NCBI RefSeq assembly: GCF_932526225.1
Contig: NC_064037.1
Coordinates: 3,808,996 to 3,872,995 of the forward strand
Direction of reading: 5' to 3'
DNA length: 64,000 bases
DNA from: Nematostella vectensis
Lineage: Eukaryota > Cnidaria > Anthozoa > Actiniaria > Edwardsiidae
Below, piece after piece: positions 22,301-34,379 of the stretch. How positions within the stretch are numbered: the stretch's first letter is position 1; every line of letters begins with the position of its first letter. A program made the position numbers and the translations under genes. Under the pieces are notes generated by a model, which saw only the letters and a list, made by a program, of their open reading frames with translations, had not been told where the DNA came from and ran no database searches.

Positions 22301-25300
22301 CGCTGGAAAACGCTTACGAGCTCGTAGGTAAAACAAGAAAGAATTCTTTAAATGTGACAAGACAATTCTCTAAGTCACTAGAGAAGCAGTTTTCATGGTC
22401 ATGCCCCGGGCTCGTGTTGAAGGCGTAGTTGGGGTAGCGAACGTTCTACAAATTATCGCAGAATTTACTGCTTGAGCACTGGGCTTAAAGTACTGGAAAA
22501 ACTAAAAGAACTCGTGCCATGTAGAATGCGTGATTATACAATGTAAAGATGGTACAGATACATTAATAGGCTACGATTTTCGGAGTGGCGAGAAAATCAA
22601 TGTCTATAACAAATTATGACTGTAGCAGCGGTTGATAATATCACTTCTCTATCGTTTACCAGCCTTGTATAGCGAGGTCATATTTTTATAAACAACGTAT
22701 TTAGGGAAGATCCGATAGAGAGTCACAACCAATGGTAAATTGCCTTGACTGTGACAGTCCAGGGCATTTGCCTGTGCTGTAAAAACTTTGTATTCAATAA
22801 ACATTCATAAAGCATATAAAACGCAATGTAGTGATTAATTTCCTTCTTATCAAAGAGTAAAAAATGGAAACTGGTCCTAACGTGAACCTAAGAGAGTAGT
22901 ATAGAGGGTTAATTTTCAAGTATTATTTTACATGGCGCGTGTTGTGATGGGTTACGTAACGAACCAAAGATGCGCTGCAACAGCCCACACAAAAAGAAAA
23001 AAAGCCTTTTTTACAATGATTTATGTAATTGCAAGCTGATACTATACAAAAACAATTAGCAATAAAACTTTTTTCAAAAAGGGGTTACGTAACTATTCTG
23101 TCACGTGTTAATACCCGTTCGCACATTACATAACATAGTATGTGGCAGGCGCGTACAAAGGGGGGGGGGGGGGACGTAGGGTGCGCGCGCACCCCTCTTG
23201 GCGGCCAAAAAGTGGGTCATTTCTTATTAAGGAATCTTCAAATACTATGCTTTTTCCATGATAGCTATGACTGCGAACCCCCCTCAGCCAATCCTGGGTA
23301 CGCCCCTGTGTGGCCCTGCAAATTGTATCCAAAGCAAGGTATTTCTAAAAGGGGTATAAACACGGTTATATTTAGAAAAATACAAGAAGAGCAACGTATG
23401 GTTTTGGTCGTAGGTAATTCTTTGTATTTTTATTTTTTTTTCCATATTCCCTTTAAATTCGACTTAACTGAAAAGTTAGCTACGATTTCGCTAAAATATT
23501 TCTTTAAATATTTCGCTTAACTGAGATGCAAAAGAAAAGTGTCTGCCCCATTACACAAAGCACATCGTAAACAGCTCTATTAGGCCATTTTAAGGTTGTT
23601 ATGCATCTCATTATATCCTTGACACGGTTTATTCGCGGATATCTAAAAGCTCTTTTATCTGTTATTTAGTATCAAATAAAAACTCGGGGAGGGAATTTGT
23701 TTCAAGGCCCTTGTTTGAAAATTATAAGGGAAAGATCTGTGAGACGGCACCGAAATATAACGAAAAGCATGATGGGATACACAGTTTTCAGTAGAGCCAA
23801 TTTTTCCATCTTTGACAAAATGATTTCCAATCCTTCAAGACGTTGGCCCTTTTCTTTTAGAAACACCTCCTAAGGGACTAATGCATTGATCACGTAGCGG
23901 AACATCACGAATGGGAGGGAAATTCCAAGCCAAGATCAAAAATCCTAAACGTGTTAATTTCCATAACGGCCAAAAAAAAAAAAACGAGTACCAATTAGGG
24001 TTTATACTGCGTAGTGCTAATATTATTTAAAAAAAAAAACAATGCGTTATTCTTCGATATACATTAAATTTGCTGTTGCACTGAGTTAAGAAGTCAACTT
24101 TTAACCAGTTCGCACATATGTTCCTTTCGTGTGAAGTGACATAACAAAAAATATGGAACGAGGTGGAAATACAAAAATTTCGATATTTTTTTCTTTGTTT
24201 TATCGAATTATTTAAGAGAGGAACATTTTGCCACTCGCTCGCTTTTATCATTTTATCATGTAGAGTAACTGTTTATACAGACAGATAAAACTTGGTTCAT
24301 TTGCATGCAATATTTTTGTAGTAATTGACAACATAACCCTTAGGAAATAAATCCTTAATAGACAATGTTACTTTGTTTCCTTGTTCACACTGCCCCAAAA
24401 TATAAATAAATACATCAAATGAGTAATTTTATTTCGCACTCTTTTTCGACCTGCTCACCCCGAATAATAAAAAGAAAACTTCTCAAGAAGGGTATTGAAC
24501 GATAATTGCAAACCCCAAATGGCATCTACTATAATTTCCGATTTTCGAAATATTTTCCCTCGTGTTAATGTTCAAGTAAAAGATAAGTAATAAATAGGTC
24601 AATTGTCCTTACAGGTGCGTACACAGGGGAAGCACAGAGTGCGCGCGCACAACTCTCTGCGGCCAAAAATTTGGTCATTTCTTATAAAGGAATCTTTAAA
24701 CACTATGCTACTATATAAAGGAATCCTATAATTCTATGCTACTATATAAAGGAATTCCTATAAAGGAATATTCAAATACTATACTACTTTTCCATATGAT
24801 ACCTATGACTGCGCACCCCCCCCCCCCCCCCCCCCCTCAGTCAATCTTGGGTACGCGCCTGCTTTATGTAGTTCGCTTTTTTCGCGTGGGATCTAAAAAA
24901 GGCAACTTCGCAGGTTCTTTCTTCTGTCAGCCGCCTTTATGTCATCCTAGCAAAATAACAAGTGTGAGAAAGCACACACTTTTTATTTGACATTTTCGTT
25001 TTGATTTCTGTAAGGTATAAAATTGTTAGATAGTTATTTCGATATTTCCCCTAATAAACGTTTTAATATTTAATAAAAAACAATAACAAATGTGAGACTG
25101 ACTTGGGCGCTTATACGCTTTTTGTGGACTATTAGGGGTCATATAATCAAAAATAACTTGTTAATAAATTCGTCCTCAAAATAAATGTTTTATTTAATGA
25201 TAACATTGGCGTCTTAATCTTTGTTTTCTTCAAACAGCTCATTGTCACATTTTCAGACAGCTGAGTAGTACATAGCACAAAATTTATCAACGGGCAAGAC

Positions 25301-28300
25301 AGAAACCACGGTCGATACTAATTAATCGGTATTGTGCTAACTAATCAGAACACGTGCCTAAAAACAAGAAAATAATCGCTACTCATAAGATTCTTATACT
25401 ACTGTGAAGTGCTCACTCATGGCTCGGGGCGTGAACAAACATGCACGAGACCCGCGTGCACGAATAACGTGCTCGTTTGCCTGAGGGCCGATTCATACTA
25501 TCACCTAAGTAGAGACAGAAGCAGAATAATTTTGTGTGGGTACAGACACGACATAAGCAGAAGCCGAGGTAAATCGACATGGCGCCGCTCCTTTGGCTAC
25601 GTTTTGCCATTAATACATTTTCAGCATAAGTAGAAAAGAACAAATAGTATTTTTTTTTTATTTTCTTCTACTTTTGCTGATTCCACCACTCTTACGCAGA
25701 CCACATATTTTTTACAGCGTGTTTGTAGTCTTCTTAGTCATAGCATTTAAGTAGTTAAAAAACAATATGTTCACCGCCTACCTTAAGCTCGCCATCTTTC
25801 AAAATGCTTATGAAAATGCAATAATATGATAAAAAGTATCAAATAAAATACTATTGGAAACGGATAAGCAATAAAATTACCTTTAAAAGATACGAAGGAT
25901 TTCTTATTATTTGTTGAAATACTATTGATTAATCACGTGTTCGAGCCTTTATAACTATCTATTTCAGCATCATCACGTGACCTACCTCATGGCCTTCAAT
26001 TGGCTTGCCACCCAATGACGTCACAAAGAACCACTGAGGCCTGCCAGATGGCGGGTCCTGATTGGCTAAATCCTTGTGGGAAAGAAAATTTAAACGTGAG
26101 GATGATTAGGGCACATAGAACATCACACAAGCGCTTGAACTCCACAGGTGCAGGCAAAATAAGATACAAGCAGACGCACAAATACGCAAAATTCGCACGG
26201 TGGATAAACAACACGCAAACCAAACACGCACGAACGCACAACACGCATGACGCGCGAACCTTGCACACACAAACATTAAGTACGACACGCAAGCCATGCA
26301 CACGCCGCAACACGCAAAACAACTCACACGCAAAAAACACGCAAACAATGCACACGCACATAACACGCTTACCAAGCACACAAAGTGCATGACACGCAAA
26401 CCGCGCAAGCACGGACAACACTCGTATTGAAGTGTATCTTGTTACGTGAAGCGTCCATATACAGTGAATAGCATCAGGTGGGTGACCCTTGAGGAGGCGA
26501 GGAAGTATGGAATACGACTAACCGTGATACCTACAACGTAAGGTATGCTCGCTCGTCCAATATTCACTTGGTTCGCGTAAGGCTTCAAAACTTGCAGGTA
26601 CCTCGCGAACGGCAAAGGATGCATAAGCTGAGAGCTATGGAACCAAGCAAGTCAGAATAACTTCAACACCAACGTTAGAACAAGCACCAACGTCATCACA
26701 GTAGTGACTGACCAACAAACGAAATTCCGCAAAGACAGTAAATATAAGCCTATTTCAAATAAGTTTGGTCTCGAGAATCCATGTACATTAGCCAGCATTG
26801 CTTCATTGTTACTGACTCCTGGTATCTGAAAACCGTGTGAATGTTTTCAGGAACATACACTTAAATACTACAGCACAATGAAACTGTTAACCATGTGGGT
26901 TTAGACACAGAGACTCTCCGAGTGCAACCTTATTTGAAATAGGTGTATAACATTGCGTCACAGGCATCTTTAACTATTTGTAAGATATGCTGTGTTTTAA
27001 CAAATAATAACTACATCAATCAATCATCTTCATCTTGTCATCGTCATATTTATCATTTATTATTACCGACACATATCAAAAACAATGTTTCATTGTCTAT
27101 TATCACTATCAGTGACAACCACCTTATTATTTAAAGAACATTGACCAGCCGCTCCCCTGGGATTGTTTACTTTGGAAATATGGTCAGTTTGGGAATTGAA
27201 TTCTGATACTGGAATAAAAAAATTGGCTTGAAAGAATCTCATTTATTTTTGTCGTCACGTGTATGGAAATACCGAAGAAGATTTGCGTCAGATAATGTAC
27301 GCCAGCTTGAGATGAATTCCCTTTATCCGGTAATTCCTTATTTATCAGACCATACTTGCTCACCTTTCTAGTTTTGCAGCATACAGGTGTGCGATCCGGA
27401 GAAATGCTAAAGGAAACATGGAATGCATCTGGATCATTAAGCAAAATGTAACCTTATAACATCGCTAATGAACCGTGGAATGGAGCAAGCTTCGCAGGAA
27501 AAGCATTAAACTTTGTTGGTACACTGTGTGTTGCTTTTTTTGTCTAAAAGGTTCATACTCTATGGATTAATTTTATAGTAGACGAACTCTCCTGTATTAT
27601 TTCAAACTTCTCAATCAAATAACTGGAGGCCCTGTTGGATTGAGTGTGGAGAAATAGGCAGGTCTTTTGTACTTTTGTATTTTTGTGGCACAAAAATCAC
27701 TTTATATTCTGTGCTTCTTCTAAAAAAAACTGCCTTTAACAGACGGACCTGTGTATATTTACAGTAGCCTCTAAATACTACCAGCTTTATTTATTTAAAA
27801 AAAACTGAGATTTATGCAAACTCTTACCGAACCCAGCAAGATAGGAGTCATAACCAGCTTCGTGAGGGTGATTTTCATATTCTGAAATTAGACACAACAT
27901 GCTTGTTAAAAGTACACTGATCAGTAATCACTGATCATAAGATTAACAAGGCTAGAGGATAACTGTAGGAATAGGTCATTTGAATAAAATTTCAAATTTC
28001 TAAAGAAAAGACTTACCATATCTTTGTGCACTCTTTGACAGAGTTATTAACGGGTTGTATAGGACATAATACTTTGCTTCACGACTACAAAAAAACATAC
28101 AGTTTTAAGATTGCTGATATTTGAGCTTTAACTCATTTTTATCGTAATGCAACAGTATAAGATGTTTCTTCCCTAAGTATAATAAACTGGGCATCAGGAT
28201 TATGAGTATATAATGTTTTAACTCCTGATTTACTCACCTCTCAAGAGCAGTTTGTAAATCCTCCAGGTTCGTGCTGTCTAGGAATTCGCATTCTTTCAAT

Positions 28301-31300
28301 TGCTGTAAGTTCAGGAATATTGAATATTAGTATTAGCAACATTATAAAATAGGCAGACTAACGTAGGATACAAGGGGATGACTTCGCACCGGTTGTTTGC
28401 GAATCTTGAAAGCTATGTGCTTAGTGTCATATACATATGGAAAGAGTCTGTGTATATCTGCTTTGAAGTCATCATAACAATCTGTTGAAAAATGAAATAT
28501 GACAAAAATATCAGTTTTGTAGGGAAGAAGAGGATAATAACTCTCACACACAAAATACAACAAGGGTGGATGAAGGGCTCACTCACCAGGTAATGGCTTG
28601 TACAGCTTGTCATAGATTAGCATCAAGTCTGTGAACATGTTGTGGCCTATCAAAGGCTTTGGATAAACAGAATGCATAATCAGTATATTTTTGTGCAATT
28701 AATGATGCAACAATGCCAATAATGTTATCTTAATACAGGTGCATAACAGGTCCTTTTACGGAAAGAAATTGTAAAAAATGGTCACATTACCTTTTTGTGT
28801 TTGACTAAGAGTTTGAAAATTCGGGAAAATCCAATGACTGAAAGCAAGATTCTGAAGAAAAAAGAATCACGATTAGCTGCCAACCAGTACATTGAAAGGT
28901 GCCATGCTGATAAAAAAAAGATTGCAGCTTGGGAGGGAGGATTTCATCATCCAAATCAAGAGTTTGGATTATTATTTGGCGCAACTGAAAAAGTGCAGAC
29001 ATGACAAGACGAGGCCCTTTTTCCTCAGCACAAGAATACTATTCTAGGGGAAATAAGTAATAGAGTAAGAAACCACCACCTACATCTGGAGTACCTTTCT
29101 TCCTGTTCAGCTAGATGCTTCTTCATAGCTTCTTCACTGCAATTTGTTTGCCTTGTGATTACGATCTGAGAAATTTTTTTTCAGAGATGACCAATGTTGG
29201 CCCAAGGGTGTAAGAACAGGAGAACAAGAAGGAGGAATTAGGAGGTGAAGACACACAACAAATAAAACAAAGGGTGAATAAAAGGCTCACTCACACACAC
29301 GAAATACAATTAGGGTGACAAACAATGAGGAATTAGGAGGTGAAGACACACAACAAATAAAACAAAGGGTGAATAAAAGGCTCACTCACACACACGAAAT
29401 ACAATTAGGGTGACAAACAATGAGGAATTAGGAGGCGAAGACACACAACAAATAAAACAAAGGGTAAATAAAAGGCTCACTCGCACACACGAAATACAAT
29501 TAGGGTGACAAACAATCTCCAATGGAGGTGTAGTACATTATCATATTCGGTGAAGGTTGTGGGTCTCAGTTGTTATATCCTGCTACCACACAACTTACCC
29601 CTAAAGCAGGCCTACCAAGTCTAGTACATTCACACAATTCTTAAATGTCTTGTACCTTACCCAGCGAAAGCATCATACCTGATATAAGTCTTGTACCTTA
29701 CCCAGAGAAAGCATCATACCTGATATAAGTCTTGTACCTTACCCAGAGAAAGCATCATACCTGATATAAGTCTTGAACCTTACCCAGAGAAAGCATCATA
29801 CCTGATATAAGTCTTGTACCTTACCCAGAGAAAGCATCATACCTGATATAAGTCTTGTACTTTACCCAGAGAAAGCATCATACCTGATATAAGCCTTGTA
29901 CCTTACCCAGAGAAAGCATCATACCTGATATAAGTCTTGTACCTTACCCAGAGAAAGCATCATACCTGATATAAGTCTTGTACTTTACCCAGAGAAAGCA
30001 TCATACCTGATATAAGTCTTGTACCTTACCCAGAGAAAGCATCATACCTGATATAAGTCTTGTACCTTACCCAGAGAAAGCATCATACCTGATATAAGTC
30101 TTGTACCTTACCCAGAGAAAGCATCATACCCGGTCTTGTACCTTACCCAGAGAAAGCATCATACCTGATATAAGTCTTGTACTTCATATCTGAGTTGGTT
30201 CATGGTGGATTGCTTTTGTAGTTCAAGTAGAAGAAGGTACTGCCCTACAGCTGGAGTAAAGAAAGTTCGCTCTATTGTGCTATGCTACATTCTAGTAATT
30301 TCATCAGTTCATGTTATTCTGTTTAATACTTTTTTTTATTTAAATGTATTCATTAAGGGTAGTGCCCATGAATGTTAGGATTTATAACCGAGGTCATGAC
30401 TGATATATGTAACCCTGTAACAATATTTTTTACTGTAAACATCAGGGCATAACTTGTTCAATTTTAATTTGATTTGTATGAGTATTCTTGCGCAACCTCC
30501 TGTTGATATAGCCATTATTAGAGTGAGTGAGTTTAAGTAAGTAAGTAAATAAATAAAAAACTTAAGTTCAAGGTAGATACTTTTCTTCATTATTCCTTGT
30601 AGCTTTGATTCATTTTAAAAGATGCTTATTTTATATACAGATACAGCTAAAAAATCATCTTATTTAATTTATTTGATTTGATAAAATCACTTGTCTAACC
30701 AACCTATAAGAATCAGCATCTTGATCTATAAGATTGATGATGACTGTACCAATAATTTGTGAAGCCAATGTTTTTTTGAAGGAAGTGAAGAACAGGAATT
30801 TCAATGATCTCTATTGATGTTCTTGGTGACTTTGATGATGATCATATGCTGATGATGTGATTTATGATTATGATGTTGATAATGATGTTAATAAAGATGA
30901 TGGTGGTTTTGTACAGTAAAATGATGATGATGAAAATGATGATGATTGTGGTGATGATGATAATGAAAACTGATAGTGAAACTAACCTGTATGTGCATTT
31001 AGTGTCATGTTGTCACCAATATTGGCTGTTTTTAGCCACTCATCAACTTTGTTACAGCTACAACTGATTATCTGGTCATCTATGTCCCTTAAAATAAAAC
31101 AATAAAAAAATCATTTTTATGAGACACGCTAAATTACAACAATATTTTTTAAATAGTCATATTACAAAAAGCATTACAGGGGCTATTAGAGGCAGCACCT
31201 TTCTGATACAGTAGTAAGATGATTGAATAGTTGTTGAAGATGCAATGTACAGGTAGTATTTATCGTTCTATCTCATTTTTAAATGAGATAGAACGATAAA

Positions 31301-33890
31301 ATCGTACTTCATCTTACATCTCTTTTTGACAGGCTTATCAGGGGAAAACTTTACATAAACTTTAAACAATATTCAAATAATATTTTAAAATTCAAATATT
31401 CAGTAACCATGTTGCATAGCTGTCAACCCAACTTGGACAAAAATCTTGTGAAATCGGGTGAAATACAGTAAATACTATGAGAACAACCCAATAGAGCTAA
31501 TGTGGGTAAATACAAAGAATATATGAATATTCTCCCAATGAAGGCTTGTGATGAGGCCCAAAATCCTATGACACCCACCTAATAAGGGTGAGTTGACAGA
31601 CTTGGCCCTCTTTGTATTATACACACTTTGCATACCTAAGCTGTAATGACTGCATCCCGGCATGTAATGTCTTCTGATTGTGCTGACTTCTTACCATGGA
31701 TTCCTTCAATGCAAAGTCAGAACAATTGCTGGAAAATTTGTCAACTGCTGGAAATTTTGAAACATTTGGAAAGATGCACACGCTCTGGCTTTTAGTGGCA
31801 AAATAACAACAAAAAGCAACTTATTCAGTGTCTTTGTCAGAAAGGGCTTATGATAATTGAAAGATGACATAATATGAACAGCAATCTTTGTGTTTATTTT
31901 GTCTTGCATTTGCCACTCAAAACATCATTTGACTTCTACTGTAAGTGCAAAGTTGCATATTGATGGTGCAATTATGGCTGGTAAAAAAAAAAAATAAAAG
32001 AAGAATCATGATTTAGCTGGTCAACTTGCTACAAAGCGGCATAAGATCAACCGACAAGAGCACTAAAAAAAGCACAAATACAAAGTACAAATACTAGTAC
32101 AAAGTAATAATAATAACTGAAAGATACCTGTTCTTCATTTAAGAAAGGCACACCTTGGTAGACAAACTAAAGAATAAAAAATAAATTACAAACCCTATAA
32201 AAATGATGACAGATAAACAAAAAACTGATAACTCTTTATGACAAGGCAGGAAGGAAGACAATTACAACCACTATAAAACAAAAGCAACATTGACAAGAGC
32301 AATGGCATCATGCAAGGCTATAGGGCTGATGACTTGAAAACAGTTGAATGATTCCAAAATGATCAAAAGAGGAGAGCTGGGCACTCAAATTTAGTTTAAG
32401 TTTATCTTGGCACCTATAATCCAACAATCAAACTATACAAGCAAAAATAACGAAGAATAGAATAATAAATAGATACCTTGTTAAAATCAAAGTCATGTTG
32501 ACAAAGAAACTCTAGACTCGATGCCTGTAATCCAACCAAATGTGTGAGAAAAAAGCCAAACAGTCATAGCAAACAGAACCAAGGTAAACGAAAAAAGAAA
32601 AAAAGCTTAAACCTGACATAGAAACCTGCAGTCAGCAGCACCAAACGAGCATGGGAACAGGTAGCAGTTGAAGACATGGGCTTTATATCTGAAGATAAAA
32701 GCATCCAATCAACAAGGGAATTGGTAGTTATTGTAGATATGACTATTTCTCTCTGAAGAGAAAAGTATTTGTCTAGATGAGGATTACCAAGAGTGCTTTG
32801 TTGCTTGCCATCATTCTGCAATCAATAACAGACCAGTATCTAGGATTTCTCTTGGAGGGGTGCGAAATCCAAAAAGTGGACCTATTTTTTCAGGGTGGAG
32901 GGGTTTTGGAGTTGAGGGAGTTTTCTTAATAAAAAATCTGACCACCCCGAAAGAACAAAATGGGAGTTTTTATGCCATTGCAGTATCTCCATGGGACGTT
33001 TTTTATCGGATCTGGCTACAAAAAAGTTTTTTAATATTTAGATTATATAATAAAGATTTATGACATATCAGAGTTATTTAGAATGCCTTTCTTATCCTAT
33101 TGCTTATGATTTACATGCATGACAAGTGTAATCTGTGTGAACAAACCTTCCAGGATGATCAGGAACAGGCTCAAACATACTAAGACCTGAAAATAAATAA
33201 TTATTTTTCTTAAAGTAAATTAGGGACTACCCATCTTTGATGATAGTGTAAATGGAGTGGGGGGTACTCAAATCTGTGAAGCCATATTTTTTTCTTAAAA
33301 ACCTACAATACTAGTACAAACATAACATGAAGTCTATTTTTGAAGATTTGCGAGCCGGAATGCTTTCAGAATCCTTAAATCTGCTCGATTTTTTTTTTTT
33401 AATCGATAGACCCTCGCCTCACCCCCCAAATAATGAAGCTTATTGTGGGTACTATACCTACTCACCAAATTGGCTGATCAGAACTTGTGATACAGTTTTC
33501 TTTTGCTTCTTGTATATAGCTTCAGCATTATCAAAAAGACTGTGATGACATTGAAATAATTTTCACAACCATGCAACTTATCAAACAGCGCGGGAAAGAG
33601 TAATACTCAGAATAACAGGGTCGAGGGAGGGATTTTTTTTAGGTTTGAGCTTGCAATATTTGTAATTACCAAGGCTTGCATGTATCATTGGCGTATAATC
33701 CCGTGAACTCCGTGTCGATGGCTGCATAAAAAGAATACAACCAGATACGAATGGATGTAAAACCTCATTACGATACATGGTTGACCACTGAATTAATTTT
33801 ATATACCCTACCGACAAAGACGCTTTTCTCGATTGCTCCACTGATTTCCTCAAAATGCGCTTCAAAGTTACTCCTTGTTACCTCGCACAT
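13392..33890 (-). CDS. PNLDC1: PNLDC1-like PARN-family 3' exonuclease (piRNA trimmer)
   Basis: At least 22 exons: 33890-33812, 33721-33670, 33539-33466, 33186-33147, 32688-32613, 32524-32477, 32166-32128, 31087-30987, 30810-30700 (5' end tentative), 29165-29095, 28851-28791, 28656-28587, 28481-28390, 28302-28238, 28084-28017, 27881-27828, 27406-27364, 26634-26531, 26065-25986, 18653-18565, 18132-18034, 13461-13392. Phases match at all junctions except on both sides of exon 8 (31087-30987), where a short exon is probably missing. Family marks in order: AIDTEFTGL (catalytic Asp29/Glu31), VFNCYLFPCSFG, GVPFLNEEQ, LIGHNMFTDLM (third Asp), HEAGYDSYL (His/Asp), YLQVLKPYANQVN, then a C-terminal hydrophobic anchor (FGGIAGVFSACVGCGILLW) before KKL-stop. 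The family's job is trimming pre-piRNA 3' ends at the mitochondrial surface. PNLDC1 is preferred over PARN because of the anchor and the ~530-residue length. Confidence 0.87.
14150..14222 (+). repeat. tRNA-like sequence, possible SINE head
   Basis: An A-box-like GTGGTAGTTTAGTAAG and a B-box-like GAGTTCGAAAAC are about 60 bp apart within the last PNLDC1 intron. No complete tRNA fold can be drawn, so it is reported only as tRNA-like. Confidence 0.3.
16685..18036. repeat. 41-bp minisatellite, ~33 copies, carrying 5'-splice-site sequences
   Basis: The unit runs GGTGATATGCC.AGACATGGT.AGAAGGGTGGGG.TACTCACCA with mild variation (GGTGTTATGCC, AATACATGG). On the minus strand every unit reads CTGGTGAGTAC, a consensus 5' splice site. 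The array abuts PNLDC1 exon 18132-18034, whose own donor is ATCTG|GTGAGTACC, so the array appears to have grown from the exon-intron boundary itself. Confidence 0.95.
21631..22428 (+). CDS. Nested intronless type I membrane protein, unknown
   Basis: The open frame begins at 21490, but the ATG at 21631 is preferred because it starts a signal-peptide-like segment (MFIKAVSRFTTIFIGACLS). That gives 265 residues. Then come a short hydrophilic extracellular part, one membrane helix (GFIVVHTALGLVGLLIVYWV), a basic stop-transfer stretch with KCCRSR, and a ~150-residue acidic then Ser/Cys-bearing cytoplasmic tail (PSYEELKLEKYIESKKRI, LLWSGSEPIHM). An AATAAA lies at 22796-22801. No family is recognised. 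It sits in the antisense direction inside a PNLDC1 intron and has no introns, so a retrocopy or an orphan gene is possible. Whether it is expressed is unknown. Confidence 0.6.
   Translation: MFIKAVSRFTTIFIGACLSLYSPIKASGKWQVSNNATKLEQASKYKNIKQTPRKLPEIYDMHATEVPEQTNGFIVVHTALGLVGLLIVYWVVKRVYYSSYMKCCRSRFEHTTDNDRNQNLEDSEQPEIPDEYVTGAYCIEIPKDEVFPRENKEEKPSYEELKLEKYIESKKRIDLLWSGSEPIHMASAAPKPSIMLFRMDCGNGSLQDGLKCSSTVSSAIVTISLENAYELVGKTRKNSLNVTRQFSKSLEKQFSWSCPGLVLKA
22429..23145. other. 3' region of the nested ORF and AT-rich intron, no gene
   Basis: Contains the candidate polyadenylation signal AATAAA at 22796-22801. No other feature was seen. Confidence 0.5.
23146..23308. mobile_element. MITE-like element, family B, copy 2
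   Basis: Starts CAGGCGCGTACAAAG and ends CTGGGTACGCCCCTG, which are imperfect inverted termini. The interior GGCGGCCAAAAAGTGGGTC and GGAATCTTCAAATACTATGC blocks match copies 1 and 3. Confidence 0.75.
24612..24861. mobile_element. MITE-like element, family B, copy 3, internally expanded
   Basis: Same termini (CAGGTGCGTACACAG and CTTGGGTACGCGCCTG) and the same GCGGCCAAAAATTTGGTC block. The CTATATAAAGGAAT segment is repeated three times in the middle and a ~20-base C-run is present, making it ~90 bp longer than copy 2. Confidence 0.75.
26180..26410. repeat. ACGC/ACAC-rich low-complexity tract in a PNLDC1 intron
   Basis: Degenerate repetition of (C)ACGCAAAC/ACGCACAAC blocks between the PNLDC1 exons 26634-26531 and 26065-25986. 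It produces long open frames on both strands that are compositional artefacts. Confidence 0.8.
29232..29515. repeat. ~95-bp direct repeat, three copies
   Basis: Units start near GAGGAATTAGGAGGTGAAG and end in CACACGAAATACAATTAGGG; repeats begin at about 29232, 29326 and 29422. They lie in a PNLDC1 intron, just upstream (minus strand) of exon 29165-29095. Confidence 0.9.
29640..30180. repeat. 41-bp minisatellite, ~13 copies, in a PNLDC1 intron
   Basis: The unit runs GTCTTGTACCTTACCC.AGAGAAAGCATCATACC.TGATATAA with very few changes; one unit near 30130 is shortened. On the minus strand each unit contains CAGGTATGAT and CTGGGTAAGG, both 5'-splice-site-like. It is unrelated in sequence to the 41-bp array at 16685-18036. 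Confidence 0.95.
31259..31300. repeat. Perfect 20-bp inverted repeat with 2-bp spacer
   Basis: TTTATCGTTCTATCTCATTT at 31259-31278 is the exact reverse complement of 31281-31300. It lies in a PNLDC1 intron just upstream (minus strand) of exon 31087-30987. It could be a foldback remnant or an RNA hairpin; no terminator role is expected in an animal gene. Confidence 0.85.
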
Positions 33891-34379
33891 CTCTTGTCTT
33901 TAACAAAGATCTCTTTCAGTAAATACAGTAACTTATCTTAGAGTGTAAGATTGCTGAAAAGTTCACACCATTTTCGAATTTTACGCCTTCAGAATACACC
34001 AGGCGTTCCAGGAATGGACGCGGGAGCCTGAAACTACGTTATCCGTAAATCGAATTAAACAAAATATATAAAAACATCATTTAAGGTATCCAATTCTTAT
34101 ATTTGCTAGTAAAAATCGATTTTGTATATTGATTTTTAAAATCGGAAATTTAGACTTTTTTATAGGCTGGAAAACTGTCAGCGCAATTAAAAGTCCGCTG
34201 TGAAAAATGAGCCTGCGGTACGGTTCCTTAGAAAGCTTGGAAGTATTTTTCAAGATTTCAAATTATTGGGAAAAATGATATTATTCTGCCTACAAATTTG
34301 CCCCTAACGGTCATTTGAGTTACTGTTAAGGTATTCTTATAGTCTCAAGTTAGACAATATTCTGTATTGCTAGATAGAA
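33891..34379. promoter_or_regulatory. Divergent promoter region between PNLDC1-like and RAMA-protein genes
   Basis: The ATG of the PNLDC1-like gene (33890, minus) and the ATG of the RAMA gene (34380, plus) are 489 bp apart, head to head. Both 5' UTRs and any shared promoter must lie here unless upstream non-coding exons exist. No clear TATA box or CpG-rich patch is seen. Bidirectional regulation is inferred from the arrangement only. Confidence 0.55.

Larger units (their letters stand above)
18654..25985. other. 7.3-kb PNLDC1 intron
   Basis: This intron separates the exon ending at 25986 (..GKPIEGHE) from the exon starting at 18653 (IANQFIRFG..); both boundaries are phase 0. It contains the opposite-strand ORF at 21631-22428 and two MITE copies (23146 and 24612). 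The rest is AT-rich with no supported coding sequence. A weak minus-strand frame at 25413-25643 was not accepted as an exon. Confidence 0.6.

Noticed and set aside
25413..25643. Minus-strand frame YAENVLMAKRSQ as a PNLDC1 exon
   Set aside because: Superficial similarity only, no acceptor, and that part of the protein is supplied by exon 18132-18034 in correct phase.
25996..26421. Long open frames on both strands (Cys/Val-rich minus, Thr/His-rich plus)
   Set aside because: They come from the ACGC/ACAC low-complexity tract; only the short exon 26065-25986 inside is supported by family match and phase.
27250..27320. Possible extra PNLDC1 exon (EFISSWRTLSDANLL)
   Set aside because: Phase 2-2 would allow insertion, but the exon 27406-27364 joins 26634-26531 directly with better resemblance to the family; may be optional.
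30864..31067. Met/Ile-rich plus-strand ORF
   Set aside because: Product of a (GAT)n/(GATGAT)n simple repeat; no coding features.
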